Below, one piece after another: positions 1-8,207 of a stretch of DNA of 16,690 nt. The notes beneath the pieces are model-generated. The model worked only from the letters and a program-made list of their open reading frames with translations. It ran no database searches and was not told where the DNA came from. This DNA comes from Burkholderiaceae bacterium. GTDB lineage: Bacteria; Pseudomonadota; Gammaproteobacteria; Burkholderiales; Burkholderiaceae_C. The translations under genes were made by a program, and so were the position numbers. Each line of letters opens with the position of its first letter. Position 1 is the first letter of the stretch. The stretch lies in the NCBI GenBank assembly GCA_025458585.1, contig JALOSD010000048.1:1-16690 (forward strand), in the 5' to 3' direction.

Positions 1-1244
1 TCGATCATCACCTGCCCGAAGCCCGAGCACGAGACCTGCGTCGCGCCCTCCATCAGGCGCGCGAAGTCGTACGTCACCTTCTTGCTCGCGATCGAGCGCT
101 CCATCGACGCGATGATCAGGTCCGCAGCCTCGGTCCAGCCCATGTGGCGCAGCATCATCTCGGCCGACAGGATCTCGGAGCCCGGGTTGACGTAGTCCTT
201 GCCGGCGTACTTGGGGGCGGTGCCGTGGGTCGCCTCGAACATCGCGACCGAATCGCTCAGGTTGGCGCCCGGCGCGATGCCGATGCCGCCGACCTGCGCC
301 GCCAGCGCGTCGGAGACGTAGTCGCCGTTCAGGTTCAGCGTCGCGATCACCGAATACTCCGCCGGGCGCAGCAGGATCTGCTGCAGGAAGGCGTCGGCGA
401 TGCTGTCCTTGATGACGATGTCGCGGCCGGTCTTCGGGTTCCTGAACTTGCACCACGGGCCGCCGTCGATCGGCTGCGCGCCGAACTCGCGCTGCGCCAG
501 CGCGTAGCCCCAGTCGCGGAAGCCGCCTTCGGTGAACTTCATGATGTTGCCCTTGTGCACGAGCGTGACGCTGGGCTTGTCGTTGTCGATCGCGTACTGG
601 ATGGCCTTGCGCACCAGGCGCTCGGTGCCCTCGATCGACACCGGCTTGATGCCGATGCCCGACGTCTCGGGGAAGCGGATCTTGGTGACGCCCAGTTCCT
701 CGGTCAGGAACTTGATGAGCTTCTTCGCCTTGTCGCTCTTCGCCTCGTATTCGATGCCGGCATAGATGTCCTCCGAGTTCTCGCGGAAGATCACCATGTT
801 CGTCTTCTCGGGCTCCTTGACCGGGCTGGGCACACCCTTGAAGTACTGGATCGGGCGCAGGCAGACGTAGAGGTCGAGTTCCTGGCGCAGCGCCACGTTC
901 AGCGAGCGGATGCCGCCGCCCACCGGCGTCGTCAGCGGCCCCTTGATCGAGACGACGTAGTCGCGCACCGCGTGCAGCGTCTCCTCGGGCAGCCAGACGT
1001 CGGGGCCGTAGATGCGGGTCGACTTCTCGCCGGCGTAGACCTCCATCCAGTGGATCTTGCGCTTGCCGCCGTAACTCTTCTCGACCGCCGCGTCGACGAC
1101 CTTCAGCATCACCGGCGTGATGTCGAAGCCGGTGCCGTCGCCCTCGATGTAGGGAATGATCGGCTGGTCGGGCACGTTGAGCGAGAAGTCCGCGTTGACG
1201 GTGATCTTCTGCCCTTGCGCGGGCACCTTGATGTGCTGGTACAT
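1..1244 (-). CDS. icd: NADP-dependent isocitrate dehydrogenase, 3' end outside window
   Basis: Oxidatively decarboxylates isocitrate to 2-oxoglutarate with NADP+ in the cytosolic TCA cycle. The 414 codons present match the bacterial homodimeric Icd family nearly end to end. The substrate loop GGGIRSLNVALRQELDLY contains the serine that AceK phosphorylates in E. coli. ENSEDIYAG and VHKGNIMKFTEG follow, then the coenzyme segment HGTAPKYAG and VTYDFARLM; their Lys-Tyr and Tyr/Arg residues are the NADP-preference residues. E. coli Icd has 416 residues, so only a few C-terminal residues are missing. I chose the ATG at 1244 (MYQHIKVPAQ) because GGAG lies 9 nt upstream; the in-frame ATG at 1259 has no Shine-Dalgarno. 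It is transcribed away from the cco locus and appears to be a separate unit. Confidence 0.96.
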   Translation of the reverse strand, partial: MYQHIKVPAQGQKITVNADFSLNVPDQPIIPYIEGDGTGFDITPVMLKVVDAAVEKSYGGKRKIHWMEVYAGEKSTRIYGPDVWLPEETLHAVRDYVVSIKGPLTTPVGGGIRSLNVALRQELDLYVCLRPIQYFKGVPSPVKEPEKTNMVIFRENSEDIYAGIEYEAKSDKAKKLIKFLTEELGVTKIRFPETSGIGIKPVSIEGTERLVRKAIQYAIDNDKPSVTLVHKGNIMKFTEGGFRDWGYALAQREFGAQPIDGGPWCKFRNPKTGRDIVIKDSIADAFLQQILLRPAEYSVIATLNLNGDYVSDALAAQVGGIGIAPGANLSDSVAMFEATHGTAPKYAGKDYVNPGSEILSAEMMLRHMGWTEAADLIIASMERSIASKKVTYDFARLMEGATQVSCSGFGQVMI

Positions 1245-1286
1245 GAGTCGCGACTCCATCGTGGTGAGGTCAACAGGCGGGCCTGG

Positions 1287-1292
1287 ATTCTA
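1287..1292 (-). promoter_or_regulatory. candidate -10 element for icd
   Basis: TAGAAT on the minus strand matches TATAAT at 5 of 6 positions. It would place the transcription start near 1280 with a leader of about 36 nt to the icd ATG. No convincing -35 is visible at 16-18 bp. The same octamer TAGAATCC occurs upstream of sodB at the same distance from its start. This is inference from motif and position only. Confidence 0.35.
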
Positions 1293-1342
1293 TGCGTCGG
1301 GTACTGTCGGCCGCCTGACACGGTGGACCGGCCGGCAACCGT

Positions 1343-1361
1343 CGCCCCGGGCCTGGGGGCG
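1343..1361 (-). terminator. GC-rich hairpin after the TauE/SafE gene
   Basis: A perfect 6-bp stem (CGCCCC at 1343-1348, GGGGCG at 1356-1361) with a 7-nt loop sits immediately after the stop codon of the TauE/SafE gene and before the icd promoter region. There is no U-tract, so it may only protect a 3' end or help Rho-dependent termination. Confidence 0.3.
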
Positions 1362-1362
1362 C

Positions 1363-2038
1363 TCACGACAGGCAGTACGCGAGGACTTTGGCGCCCAGAT
1401 CGTGGCCGAGCGCCCACGCCGACACGGCAGCGAGGCCGAGCCCGGCCAGGCGGATCGCCCCGCCGCGGGCAAGCCAGCCGGCGCCGGGCGCGCCGACGCG
1501 CCACCACAGCGTCGGCCCGAGCCACAGGCCGACCGACGTGCCGACGGCGAACGCGGCCATGATCGCCGCACCGCCGCCCACCCCGTTGCCCAGGCTCGCC
1601 ATCAGCAGGGCCGAGTGCAACAGCCCGCAGGGCCATGCGAGCCACAGCGACCCCGCCGCCGCAGCCTTCGCGGCACCGCCGTGCCGCCCGTTCAGTGGCC
1701 CCGCCACCGGCCGCGCCGTCTCGCAGCCGCCGGGCATGCCGGCCACGGCGAGCCCGCGTGCCGTGCCGCGCCCGAGGTTCTCGAGGAATGCAGGCTGGCG
1801 CCCTTGCCACAACAGCCACAGCCCGGGTCGCGAGCGCGCCGATGCCGCCGGCCGCGACCGCGCCGCCCGCCGCGTAGCTCAGCAGGCGCCCGAGGTGCAG
1901 CGCGAGCAGCGCGCGCTGCGGGCGATCGCCGCCGCAGCGCCCGGCGATGCCGGTGCAGGCGGCACCGCACATTGCCACGCAGTGCGGCGAGCCGGCCAGA
2001 CCCATCAGCAGGGCGCTGAGCGCCAGCGCGGCGTCCAT
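1363..2038 (-). pseudogene. TauE/SafE (UreH/DsbD_2-like) membrane protein gene, frameshifted by an internal deletion
   Basis: The family is a multi-pass membrane protein often found beside cco genes, hemN and fnr; a role in metal or sulfur-compound handling is suspected but unproven. The N-terminal part (2038 to about 1825) starts with MDAALALSALLMGLAGSPHC, includes the PHCVAMCGAAC cysteine motif, and continues to GGIGALA. The rest is in another frame (about 1822-1363): GLWLLWQGRQPAFLE, then WPCGLLHSALLMASLGNG and a C-terminal membrane segment, ending at TGA 1363. In relatives as I remember them, roughly 25-30 residues including a membrane segment separate these parts. Here they abut out of frame, so no full-length protein can be made. 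The start lies 3 nt after the hemN stop, suggesting translational coupling. It could be a real pseudogene or an assembly deletion. Confidence 0.75.
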
Positions 2039-2041
2039 GCC

Positions 2042-3457
2042 CTAGATGATGCGCGAGAAGCGCTCGCGGGTGCGGTCGGCCTGCAGGTAGCGGTCGAACA
2101 CGAGGGCGACGGCACGCACGAAGTACCAGCCCAGCGGTGTGACCACGATGCTGCGCCCGTCGAGCCGCACGAGGCCCATCTCGACGAGCGGCTGCAGCCG
2201 CTCGAGCTCGGCGGCGAAGTAGTCTTCCATGCGCAGCAGGTGCGCGAGCTCGATCGACTCGAACTCGACCCGCCCCTGGCACATCAGCGCCATGATCACG
2301 GCGCGGCGCACGAGGTCATCGCGGCTGAGCGCGAGGCCGCGCTCGATCGGGAATTGCCGCTGGCGCATCGCGTCGTAGTACTGGTCGAGCGTCTTGACGT
2401 TCTGGCTGTAGGTCGCGCCGATGCGCCCGATCGCCGAGACGCCGAGGCCGATCAGGTCGCAGTCCGGGTGCGTGCTGTAGCCCTGGAAGTTGCGGTGCAG
2501 CCGCCCCTGGCGCTTCGCGACCGCGAGCGAGTCCTCGGGCAGCGCGAAGTGGTCCATGCCGATGTAGGTGTAACCCTGCGCCTGGAAGCCGGCGAGCGCG
2601 GCACCGAGCATCTGCACACGGTCGGCCGGCGGCGGCAGGTCGGCCGGGTCGATGCGCCGCTGCGGCTTGAAGCGCGCCGGCAGGTGCGCGTAGGCGTACA
2701 GCGCGATGCGATCCGGGCGCAACTGCCCCACCTGCTCGATCGTGCGCTCGAGCGACGCCGGCGTCTGCTTCGGCAGGCCGTAGATCAGGTCGACGTTCGT
2801 CGACTCGAAACCGAACTCGCGCGCGCTCGCCATCAGGTCGCGCACCATCTCGAACGACTGGATGCGGTGCACGGCCTTCTGGACGTGGGGGTCGAAGTCC
2901 TGGACGCCGAAGCTGATGCGGTTGAACCCCATGCCGGCAAGGCGACGCAGGCGATCGCCGGTGACGGTGCGCGGATCGACCTCGATCGAGACCTCCGCGC
3001 CGGGGGGGATGCGAAACGACCGCCGCAACGTCGACATGAGCCCTTCGAGCTCGTCGTCGCTCATGAAGGTCGGCGAGCCGCCGCCGAAGTGCAGCTGCGA
3101 CACCGCGTGGCCGGCGCCGAGCGTTTGCACATGCAGGTCGATCTCGACCGCGAGCGCCGCCAGGTACTCTCCGGCGCGCTCGTGGTGGCGCGTGATGACC
3201 TTGTTGCACGCGCAGTAGTAACACACCGACTCGCAGAACGGCACGTGCACGTAGACCGACAGCGGCGGGGTGCCGCCCACCGTCGCGCCGTGCGCGCGCT
3301 GCTGCAGCGCCTGGGCGTAGGCCGCGGGGCCGAACGCCTCGACGAAGCGGTCGGCCGTGGGGTACGAGGTGTATCGCGGACCCGGCACGTCGAGCCGTGC
3401 CAGCATCTCGGCCGTGAGCATTGGCGCGCCAGCGTCCACCACCTGCAAGTCGTCCAT
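2042..3457 (-). CDS. hemN: oxygen-independent coproporphyrinogen III dehydrogenase (radical SAM)
   Basis: Converts coproporphyrinogen III to protoporphyrinogen IX without oxygen, using S-adenosylmethionine and a [4Fe-4S] cluster, in the cytosol. The radical SAM cysteines are in FCESVCYYCACNK (C75, C79, C82, plus C84), the same C-x3-C-x2-C-x-C pattern as E. coli HemN. PGPRYTSYPTADRF precedes it and the SAM-binding HFGGGSPTF follows. The HemN C-terminal domain runs to the end. Length is 471 residues against 457 in E. coli, so this is HemN rather than the shorter HemW. I reject the longer frame beginning with TTG at 3505 because that TTG is the first half of an FNR-type palindrome. ATG 3457 (MDDLQ) lacks a Shine-Dalgarno; ATG 3421 (MLTAEM) is an alternative. 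The gene is divergent from fnr and would supply heme for the oxidase under low oxygen. Confidence 0.95.
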   Translation of the reverse strand: MDDLQVVDAGAPMLTAEMLARLDVPGPRYTSYPTADRFVEAFGPAAYAQALQQRAHGATVGGTPPLSVYVHVPFCESVCYYCACNKVITRHHERAGEYLAALAVEIDLHVQTLGAGHAVSQLHFGGGSPTFMSDDELEGLMSTLRRSFRIPPGAEVSIEVDPRTVTGDRLRRLAGMGFNRISFGVQDFDPHVQKAVHRIQSFEMVRDLMASAREFGFESTNVDLIYGLPKQTPASLERTIEQVGQLRPDRIALYAYAHLPARFKPQRRIDPADLPPPADRVQMLGAALAGFQAQGYTYIGMDHFALPEDSLAVAKRQGRLHRNFQGYSTHPDCDLIGLGVSAIGRIGATYSQNVKTLDQYYDAMRQRQFPIERGLALSRDDLVRRAVIMALMCQGRVEFESIELAHLLRMEDYFAAELERLQPLVEMGLVRLDGRSIVVTPLGWYFVRAVALVFDRYLQADRTRERFSRII

Positions 3458-3491
3458 GGCAGCGACTGTGCCAAAGGCGGGCGGTGACGGT

Positions 3492-3505
3492 TTGACGTGT
3501 ATCAA
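3492..3505. promoter_or_regulatory. FNR-type palindrome (box A) upstream of hemN
   Basis: TTGAC-N4-ATCAA on the plus strand (TTGAT-ACAC-GTCAA on minus) matches the FNR consensus TTGAT-N4-ATCAA at 9 of 10 positions. Its centre at 3498.5 lies 28.5 bp before a -10-like CACAGT (3470-3465, minus strand). This is class II activator geometry and would put the hemN transcription start at about 3457. Function is inferred. Confidence 0.6.
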
Positions 3506-3543
3506 TACGATCGCATCGCGGCTTTCGTCAGGTTCCGGCCGGG

Positions 3544-3557
3544 TTGAGGAATATCAT
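3544..3557. promoter_or_regulatory. possible second FNR-type palindrome (box B) upstream of fnr
   Basis: TTGAG-N4-ATCAT matches the FNR consensus at 8 of 10 positions. Its centre (3550.5) is 52 bp from box A. On the plus strand, TATCGA at 3581-3586 sits where the -10 of a class II FNR promoter would fall, giving a start near 3592 and a leader of about 40 nt to fnr. A TTGACA at 3563-3568 has no good -10 at 17 bp. Autoregulation of fnr is a reasonable inference but unproven. Confidence 0.4.
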
Positions 3558-3632
3558 GTCGCTTGACAAGCGTCCCTGGCTATCGAACGTGACAGACCGC
3601 GCCCCCGGCCCTAACGCTCCGACCGACCGCCC

Positions 3633-4367
3633 ATGACCACCCTGCCCCCGATCCGCCCGGAAACCTTTCGCGTCGCCTGCTCGAGTTGCAACCTGCGCGA
3701 GCTGTGCCTGCCCGTGGGCCTGTCGCGTGACGACGTCGAACAGCTCGACGGCATGGTCGCGACGCGCCGCACGGTCGCCCGCGGCGACACGCTGTTTCGC
3801 AGCGGCGACTCGTTCCAGTCGCTGTACGCGGTGCGCACCGGCTTCTTCAAGACCTGCGTCACCGCCGAGGACGGACGCGACCAGGTCACCGGCTTCCAGA
3901 TGGCGGGCGAGCTGCTCGGCCTCGACGGCATCAGCACCGACCGCCATTCGGTCGACGCCGTCGCGCTCGAGGACTCGCAGGTCTGCGTCATCCCGTACGA
4001 CCAGCTCGAGTCGCTGTCGCGCGAGTTCACGACGCTGCAGCACCAGTTCCACAAGATCATGAGCCGAGAGATCGTGCGCGACCACGGCGTGATGCTGCTG
4101 CTCGGCAGCATGCGCGCCGAGGAACGGCTGGCGGCGTTCCTGCTCAACCTGACGCAGCGGCTGCAGGCGCGCGGTTTCTCGGGCTCGTCGCTGATCCTGC
4201 GCATGACGCGCGAGGAGATCGGCAGCTACCTCGGCCTCAAGCTCGAAACCGTGAGCCGCACGTTCTCGAAGTTCCAGGACGAGGGCCTGCTCGAGGTCAA
4301 GCAGCGCCAGATCCACATCCTGCAACCTGCCGGCTTGCAGAAGGTCGTCAACGGCGCGACGGCCTGA
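3633..4367 (+). CDS. fnr: Fnr-type oxygen-sensing transcriptional regulator (CRP/FNR family)
   Basis: A 244-residue regulator that in this family dimerises with an oxygen-labile [4Fe-4S] cluster and activates micro-oxic genes. The cluster ligands are visible: C16-x2-C19-x5-C25 near the N-terminus, the same spacing as C20, C23 and C29 of E. coli FNR, and C118 in SQVCVIPYD, equivalent to C122. A cyclic-nucleotide-binding-like beta roll (about residues 25-140), a dimerisation helix (AEERLAAFLLNLTQRL) and a winged helix-turn-helix follow. The recognition helix LETVSRTFSKF keeps the E-x2-S-R motif that reads TTGAT half-sites. The start ATG 3633 gives normal family length. It is divergent from hemN and convergent with the end of the cco operon; FNR-type boxes lie upstream of hemN, fnr and ccoI. 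Confidence 0.96.
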   Translation: MTTLPPIRPETFRVACSSCNLRELCLPVGLSRDDVEQLDGMVATRRTVARGDTLFRSGDSFQSLYAVRTGFFKTCVTAEDGRDQVTGFQMAGELLGLDGISTDRHSVDAVALEDSQVCVIPYDQLESLSREFTTLQHQFHKIMSREIVRDHGVMLLLGSMRAEERLAAFLLNLTQRLQARGFSGSSLILRMTREEIGSYLGLKLETVSRTFSKFQDEGLLEVKQRQIHILQPAGLQKVVNGATA

Positions 4368-4375
4368 CCCCACGC

Positions 4376-4393
4376 CCGGCCCTCCCGGGCCGG
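4376..4393. terminator. hairpin between convergent fnr and the cco operon end
   Basis: A perfect 7-bp stem (CCGGCCC 4376-4382, GGGCCGG 4387-4393) with a TCCC loop fills the 32-nt gap between the fnr stop and the stop of the converging gene. Its position suits a bidirectional terminator. There is no T-tract on either side, so intrinsic termination is uncertain. Confidence 0.4.
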
Positions 4394-4399
4394 CCGCGC

Positions 4400-4693
4400 T
4401 CAGGCCGACGGCTCGTTGATCTGCTGCGCCGGGGCGCTGAGCAGTTGCGTGAGTACGCTGCCGACCGCGATCACGCCCCAGAAGATGAAGAACGTCACCG
4501 TGTAGACGGCCAGCGGCGGCCACTCGATCGGCGGGCCGCCGAACCAGTGCAGGCTGTGCGGATCGACCACCGCGAAAGTCAGCATCTCCAGCACGCCGGC
4601 CATCAGGAACGACGGCCACAGCACGCTCATCGCGAGCTGCGCCAGGCGAGACCTGGCCACCGCGCCACCTTCCCGCGCGCCGGCGTCGGCCAT
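4400..4693 (-). CDS. small two-helix membrane protein at the end of the cco operon
   Basis: I do not recognise a named family. The 97 residues hold a short charged N-terminus, a first membrane segment (about residues 18-42, AMSVLWPSFLMAGVLEML), a loop with HWFGGPPIEWPP, and a second segment (about 60-85, LAVYTVTFFIFWGVIAVG). The start ATG overlaps the stop of the FixH-like gene as TGATG, so translation is probably coupled and the product is made with the oxidase assembly proteins. Small unnamed membrane proteins at this position are common in betaproteobacterial cco clusters as I recall, but I know of no proven role. A function in cbb3 assembly is inferred from context only. Confidence 0.8.
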   Translation of the reverse strand: MADAGAREGGAVARSRLAQLAMSVLWPSFLMAGVLEMLTFAVVDPHSLHWFGGPPIEWPPLAVYTVTFFIFWGVIAVGSVLTQLLSAPAQQINEPSA

Positions 4694-4944
4694 CAGTCAC
4701 CCGCCGGCGTCGCCGCGTGGTTGCGCGCCTGCATCGCCGGGGTGTGCGCCGTCGGGGCGTTGGCGCGCTCGACGGCGCGACGCGCCGACGTGTCGAGCAC
4801 CGGGTCGGCGCCGCGGATCGCGATCACGGCGGTCACGATCCCCGCCACGACGACGGTGAGCGGCCCGCCGATCACCAGCCACACCATGCCCACGCGCCAC
4901 CACGGCGTCGTCGGTTCGGTCAAGGTTCGGTGCGATCGGCTCAT
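4693..4944 (-). CDS. ccoH: FixH/CcoH-like small membrane protein
   Basis: CcoH/FixH is a single-span inner-membrane protein needed for cbb3 oxidase assembly and usually follows ccoG. This 83-residue protein has the FixH-like start TPWWRVGMVWLVIGGPLTVV, one membrane helix (about residues 17-42) and the following DPVLD. It then diverges: the usual acidic DEDYYR-type segment and the periplasmic domain of longer FixH proteins are absent, replaced by an Ala/Arg/Thr-rich tail. CAGGAG lies 5 nt before ATG 4944. It starts 39 nt after the ccoG stop and overlaps the next gene by one base. The family call rests on the N-terminal pattern and on position after ccoG, so it is moderate; it may be a short natural variant. 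Confidence 0.65.
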   Translation of the reverse strand: MSRSHRTLTEPTTPWWRVGMVWLVIGGPLTVVVAGIVTAVIAIRGADPVLDTSARRAVERANAPTAHTPAMQARNHAATPAGD

Positions 4945-4983
4945 CGTTGCTCCTGGTCAGAGGTTCGGCGTCGGCGGCACGGG

Positions 4984-6444
<1,461 letters not shown>

Positions 6445-6487
6445 GAGGTCGTCTTCCCTTCCGGCACCGTGCGCGCGGCGCGGGCCG

Positions 6488-7337
6488 TCATTGCTTGGCG
6501 AGTTGCGTCGGCTTCGACAGGCTCGAGACGTAGGCGCCGAGGACGTGGATCTGCTCCGGCGTCAGCAGGCGTGCCTGCGCCGGCATCACGTTGTTGAAGC
6601 CGTTGTTGATCGCGCGCACGATCGCCTGCTCGCCCCAGCCGTGCAGCCAGACGTTGTTCGTCAGGTCGGGCGCGCCCATGCTGCGCGTAGACCGCGTTGT
6701 GCGCCGTGCCCGACAGGCTGAGCACGTAGTGCGCGACGTTGCGCACGTCCTCGGCGTTGCCGACCGCCGCGGCCATCGGCGGCATGATGCCCATGCGACC
6801 GTTGGTGATCGTCGCCTTGATCTGGTCGTGGCCGCCGCCCCACTGCCACTCGCCGTCGGTCAGGTTCGGAAAACCGAGGCTGCCGCGGCCGTCGGCGCCG
6901 TGGCACTGCGCGCAGTTGTTGAGGAACAGGCGCTGGCCGATCTCCATCGCCTGGCCGTCCTTCGCCAGTTCCTCGGCCGACAAACTCGCGAACTTCGCGT
7001 AGACCGGCTGCATCGACGCCTCGAGGCGGGCGCGTTCGCGCTTGTACTGGTCGGTCGACGACCACCCCGCCGTGCCCTGGAAGCTGCCCAGGCCGGGGTA
7101 GATCGCCAGATACACCGCCGCGAAGACGACGGTGATGACGAACAGGTACATCCACCAGCGCGGCAGCGGGTTGTTCAGCTCGCGCAGGTCTTCGTCCCAG
7201 ACGTGGCCCGTCGTGTTGTCGTTGGCCATCACCTTGCGCTTGCTGGCGACGATCAGCAGCGCCAGGCAGGCCAGCAGGCTGACGACCGTGACGGCAGCGA
7301 TGAAGATCGACCAGCCGCTGTTGAAGAAATCACTCAC
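6488..7337 (-). pseudogene. ccoP: cbb3 oxidase subunit III (diheme cytochrome c), frameshifted with loss of second heme site
   Basis: CcoP passes electrons from cytochrome c through two periplasmic c-type hemes to CcoO and CcoN. The first frame (GTG 7337, AGGAG 6 nt upstream, overlapping ccoQ by 8 nt) gives the N-terminal membrane helix, a second helix (about 61-80), and the first heme motif CAQCH (142-146) with its domain up to LSLSGTAHNAVYA. At about 6677-6686 the frame is lost. The conserved distal part of the second cytochrome domain (MGAPDLTNNVWLHGWG, then the NNVMPAQ methionine-ligand region and the LGAYVSSLS end) continues in another frame to TGA 6488. The segment between them, which in the family holds the second C-x2-C-H, is missing. 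Continuing in the first frame gives an unrelated Arg/Ala-rich tail ending at 6441. Either the oxidase lacks one heme or the assembly has lost about 70-80 nt here. Confidence 0.85.
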
Positions 7338-7545
7338 GACGATCTCCTGCGTTCGTGTCCTTGTTCATGTCGTTGCCGGCCCGCGTCGAGGCCTCGACGG
7401 CGCCGGGTTCGCTGTCGGCGAAGGGCAGCCGGGCGGCGGCGTCGTGCGCGCTGCGGCGCTTGCTGCTCCACGTCCACGCGACGAGCGCGAGGAACAGCAC
7501 GAGCCCCGCGACCGTCACCAAGCTGCGCCAGTCGTTGACATCCAT
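7330..7545 (-). CDS. ccoQ: cbb3 oxidase small subunit (CcoQ/FixQ)
   Basis: A 71-residue single-span protein: short N-terminus, one helix (about residues 8-28, VTVAGLVLFLALVAWTW), then a cytoplasmic tail beginning SSKRRSAHDAAARLPF, the usual basic stretch after the helix in CcoQ. In this family CcoQ stabilises the oxidase complex. It lies between ccoO (19-nt gap) and ccoP (8-nt overlap), the standard position. The tail is a little longer than in many CcoQ proteins. The start ATG 7545 has GGAGGAT close upstream. Confidence 0.9.
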   Translation of the reverse strand: MDVNDWRSLVTVAGLVLFLALVAWTWSSKRRSAHDAAARLPFADSEPGAVEASTRAGNDMNKDTNAGDRRE

Positions 7546-7564
7546 CGGTGGATCCTCCTGCCGC

Positions 7565-8185
7565 TCACTTGACCGCGGTGCCGAGCACCTGCAGGTACGC
7601 GATCACGGCGTCCATCTCGGTCTTGCCGCTGACCTCGTCGCCGGCCTTCGCGATTTCCTCGTCGCTGTAGGGCACGCCGAGGCGGCGCAACGCCGTCATG
7701 CGCGACGCCATCGAGGCCGGGTCGATCGTGCCGGTAGCGAGCCACGGGTAGGCAGGCATGTTCGACTCGGGCACGAGGTCGCGCGGGTTCGTCAGGTGCA
7801 CCCGGTGCCACTCGTCGCTGTAGCGGCCGCCCACGCGGTGCAGGTCGGGGCCGGTGCGCTTGCTGCCCCACTGGAACGGGTGGTCGTAGACGTATTCGCC
7901 GGCGAGCGAGAACTGGCCGTAGCGCAGCGTCTCGGCGCGAAACGGCCGCACCATCTGGGAGTGGCAGTTGTAGCAGCCCTCGCGGATGTAGACGTCGCGC
8001 CCGGCGAGCTGCAGCGCGGTGTAGGGCTTCAGGCCCTCGACCGGCTGCGTCGTCGACTTCTGGAAGAACAGCGGGACGATCTCGACGATGCCCCCGATCG
8101 CGATCGTGATCAGGATGAGCACGATCATCAGGAAGTTGCTGGTCTCGATCTTCTCGTGACCGCTGGGTTGTGCGTGTTGTGCCAT
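7565..8185 (-). CDS. ccoO: cbb3 oxidase subunit II (monoheme cytochrome c)
   Basis: CcoO is a membrane-anchored c-type cytochrome that relays electrons to the CcoN catalytic subunit. The 206 residues comprise an N-terminal membrane anchor (about 18-40), the heme site CYNCH (71-75) in REGCYNCHSQMVRPFR, and a probable axial methionine, M143, in ESNMPAYPWL. The region YGQFSLAGEYVYDHPFQWGS is typical of the family, and the length matches (about 200 residues). It begins 22 nt after the ccoN stop, and GGAGT precedes ATG 8185. The frame is intact, unlike ccoP two genes downstream. Confidence 0.97.
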   Translation of the reverse strand: MAQHAQPSGHEKIETSNFLMIVLILITIAIGGIVEIVPLFFQKSTTQPVEGLKPYTALQLAGRDVYIREGCYNCHSQMVRPFRAETLRYGQFSLAGEYVYDHPFQWGSKRTGPDLHRVGGRYSDEWHRVHLTNPRDLVPESNMPAYPWLATGTIDPASMASRMTALRRLGVPYSDEEIAKAGDEVSGKTEMDAVIAYLQVLGTAVK

Positions 8186-8207
8186 GGTGGACTCCTGTAC
8201 GGCTCGA

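Noticed and set aside
1109..1362. Continuation of the TauE/SafE first frame into icd
   Set aside because: It overlaps icd and has no family features; the conserved C-terminal half is in the other frame and stops at 1363.
1388..3487. A 699-residue open frame on the plus strand, and similar long frames at 9702-12239, 4717-6597, 8184-9689 and 13604-15133
   Set aside because: They are opposite-strand shadows of hemN, ccoI, ccoG, ccoN and xseA, made possible by high GC. Their translations are Arg/Ala/Asp/His-rich with no recognisable domain.
3458..3505. An N-terminal extension of hemN from TTG 3505
   Set aside because: The TTG is part of an FNR-type palindrome, and the extra residues are not family-like.
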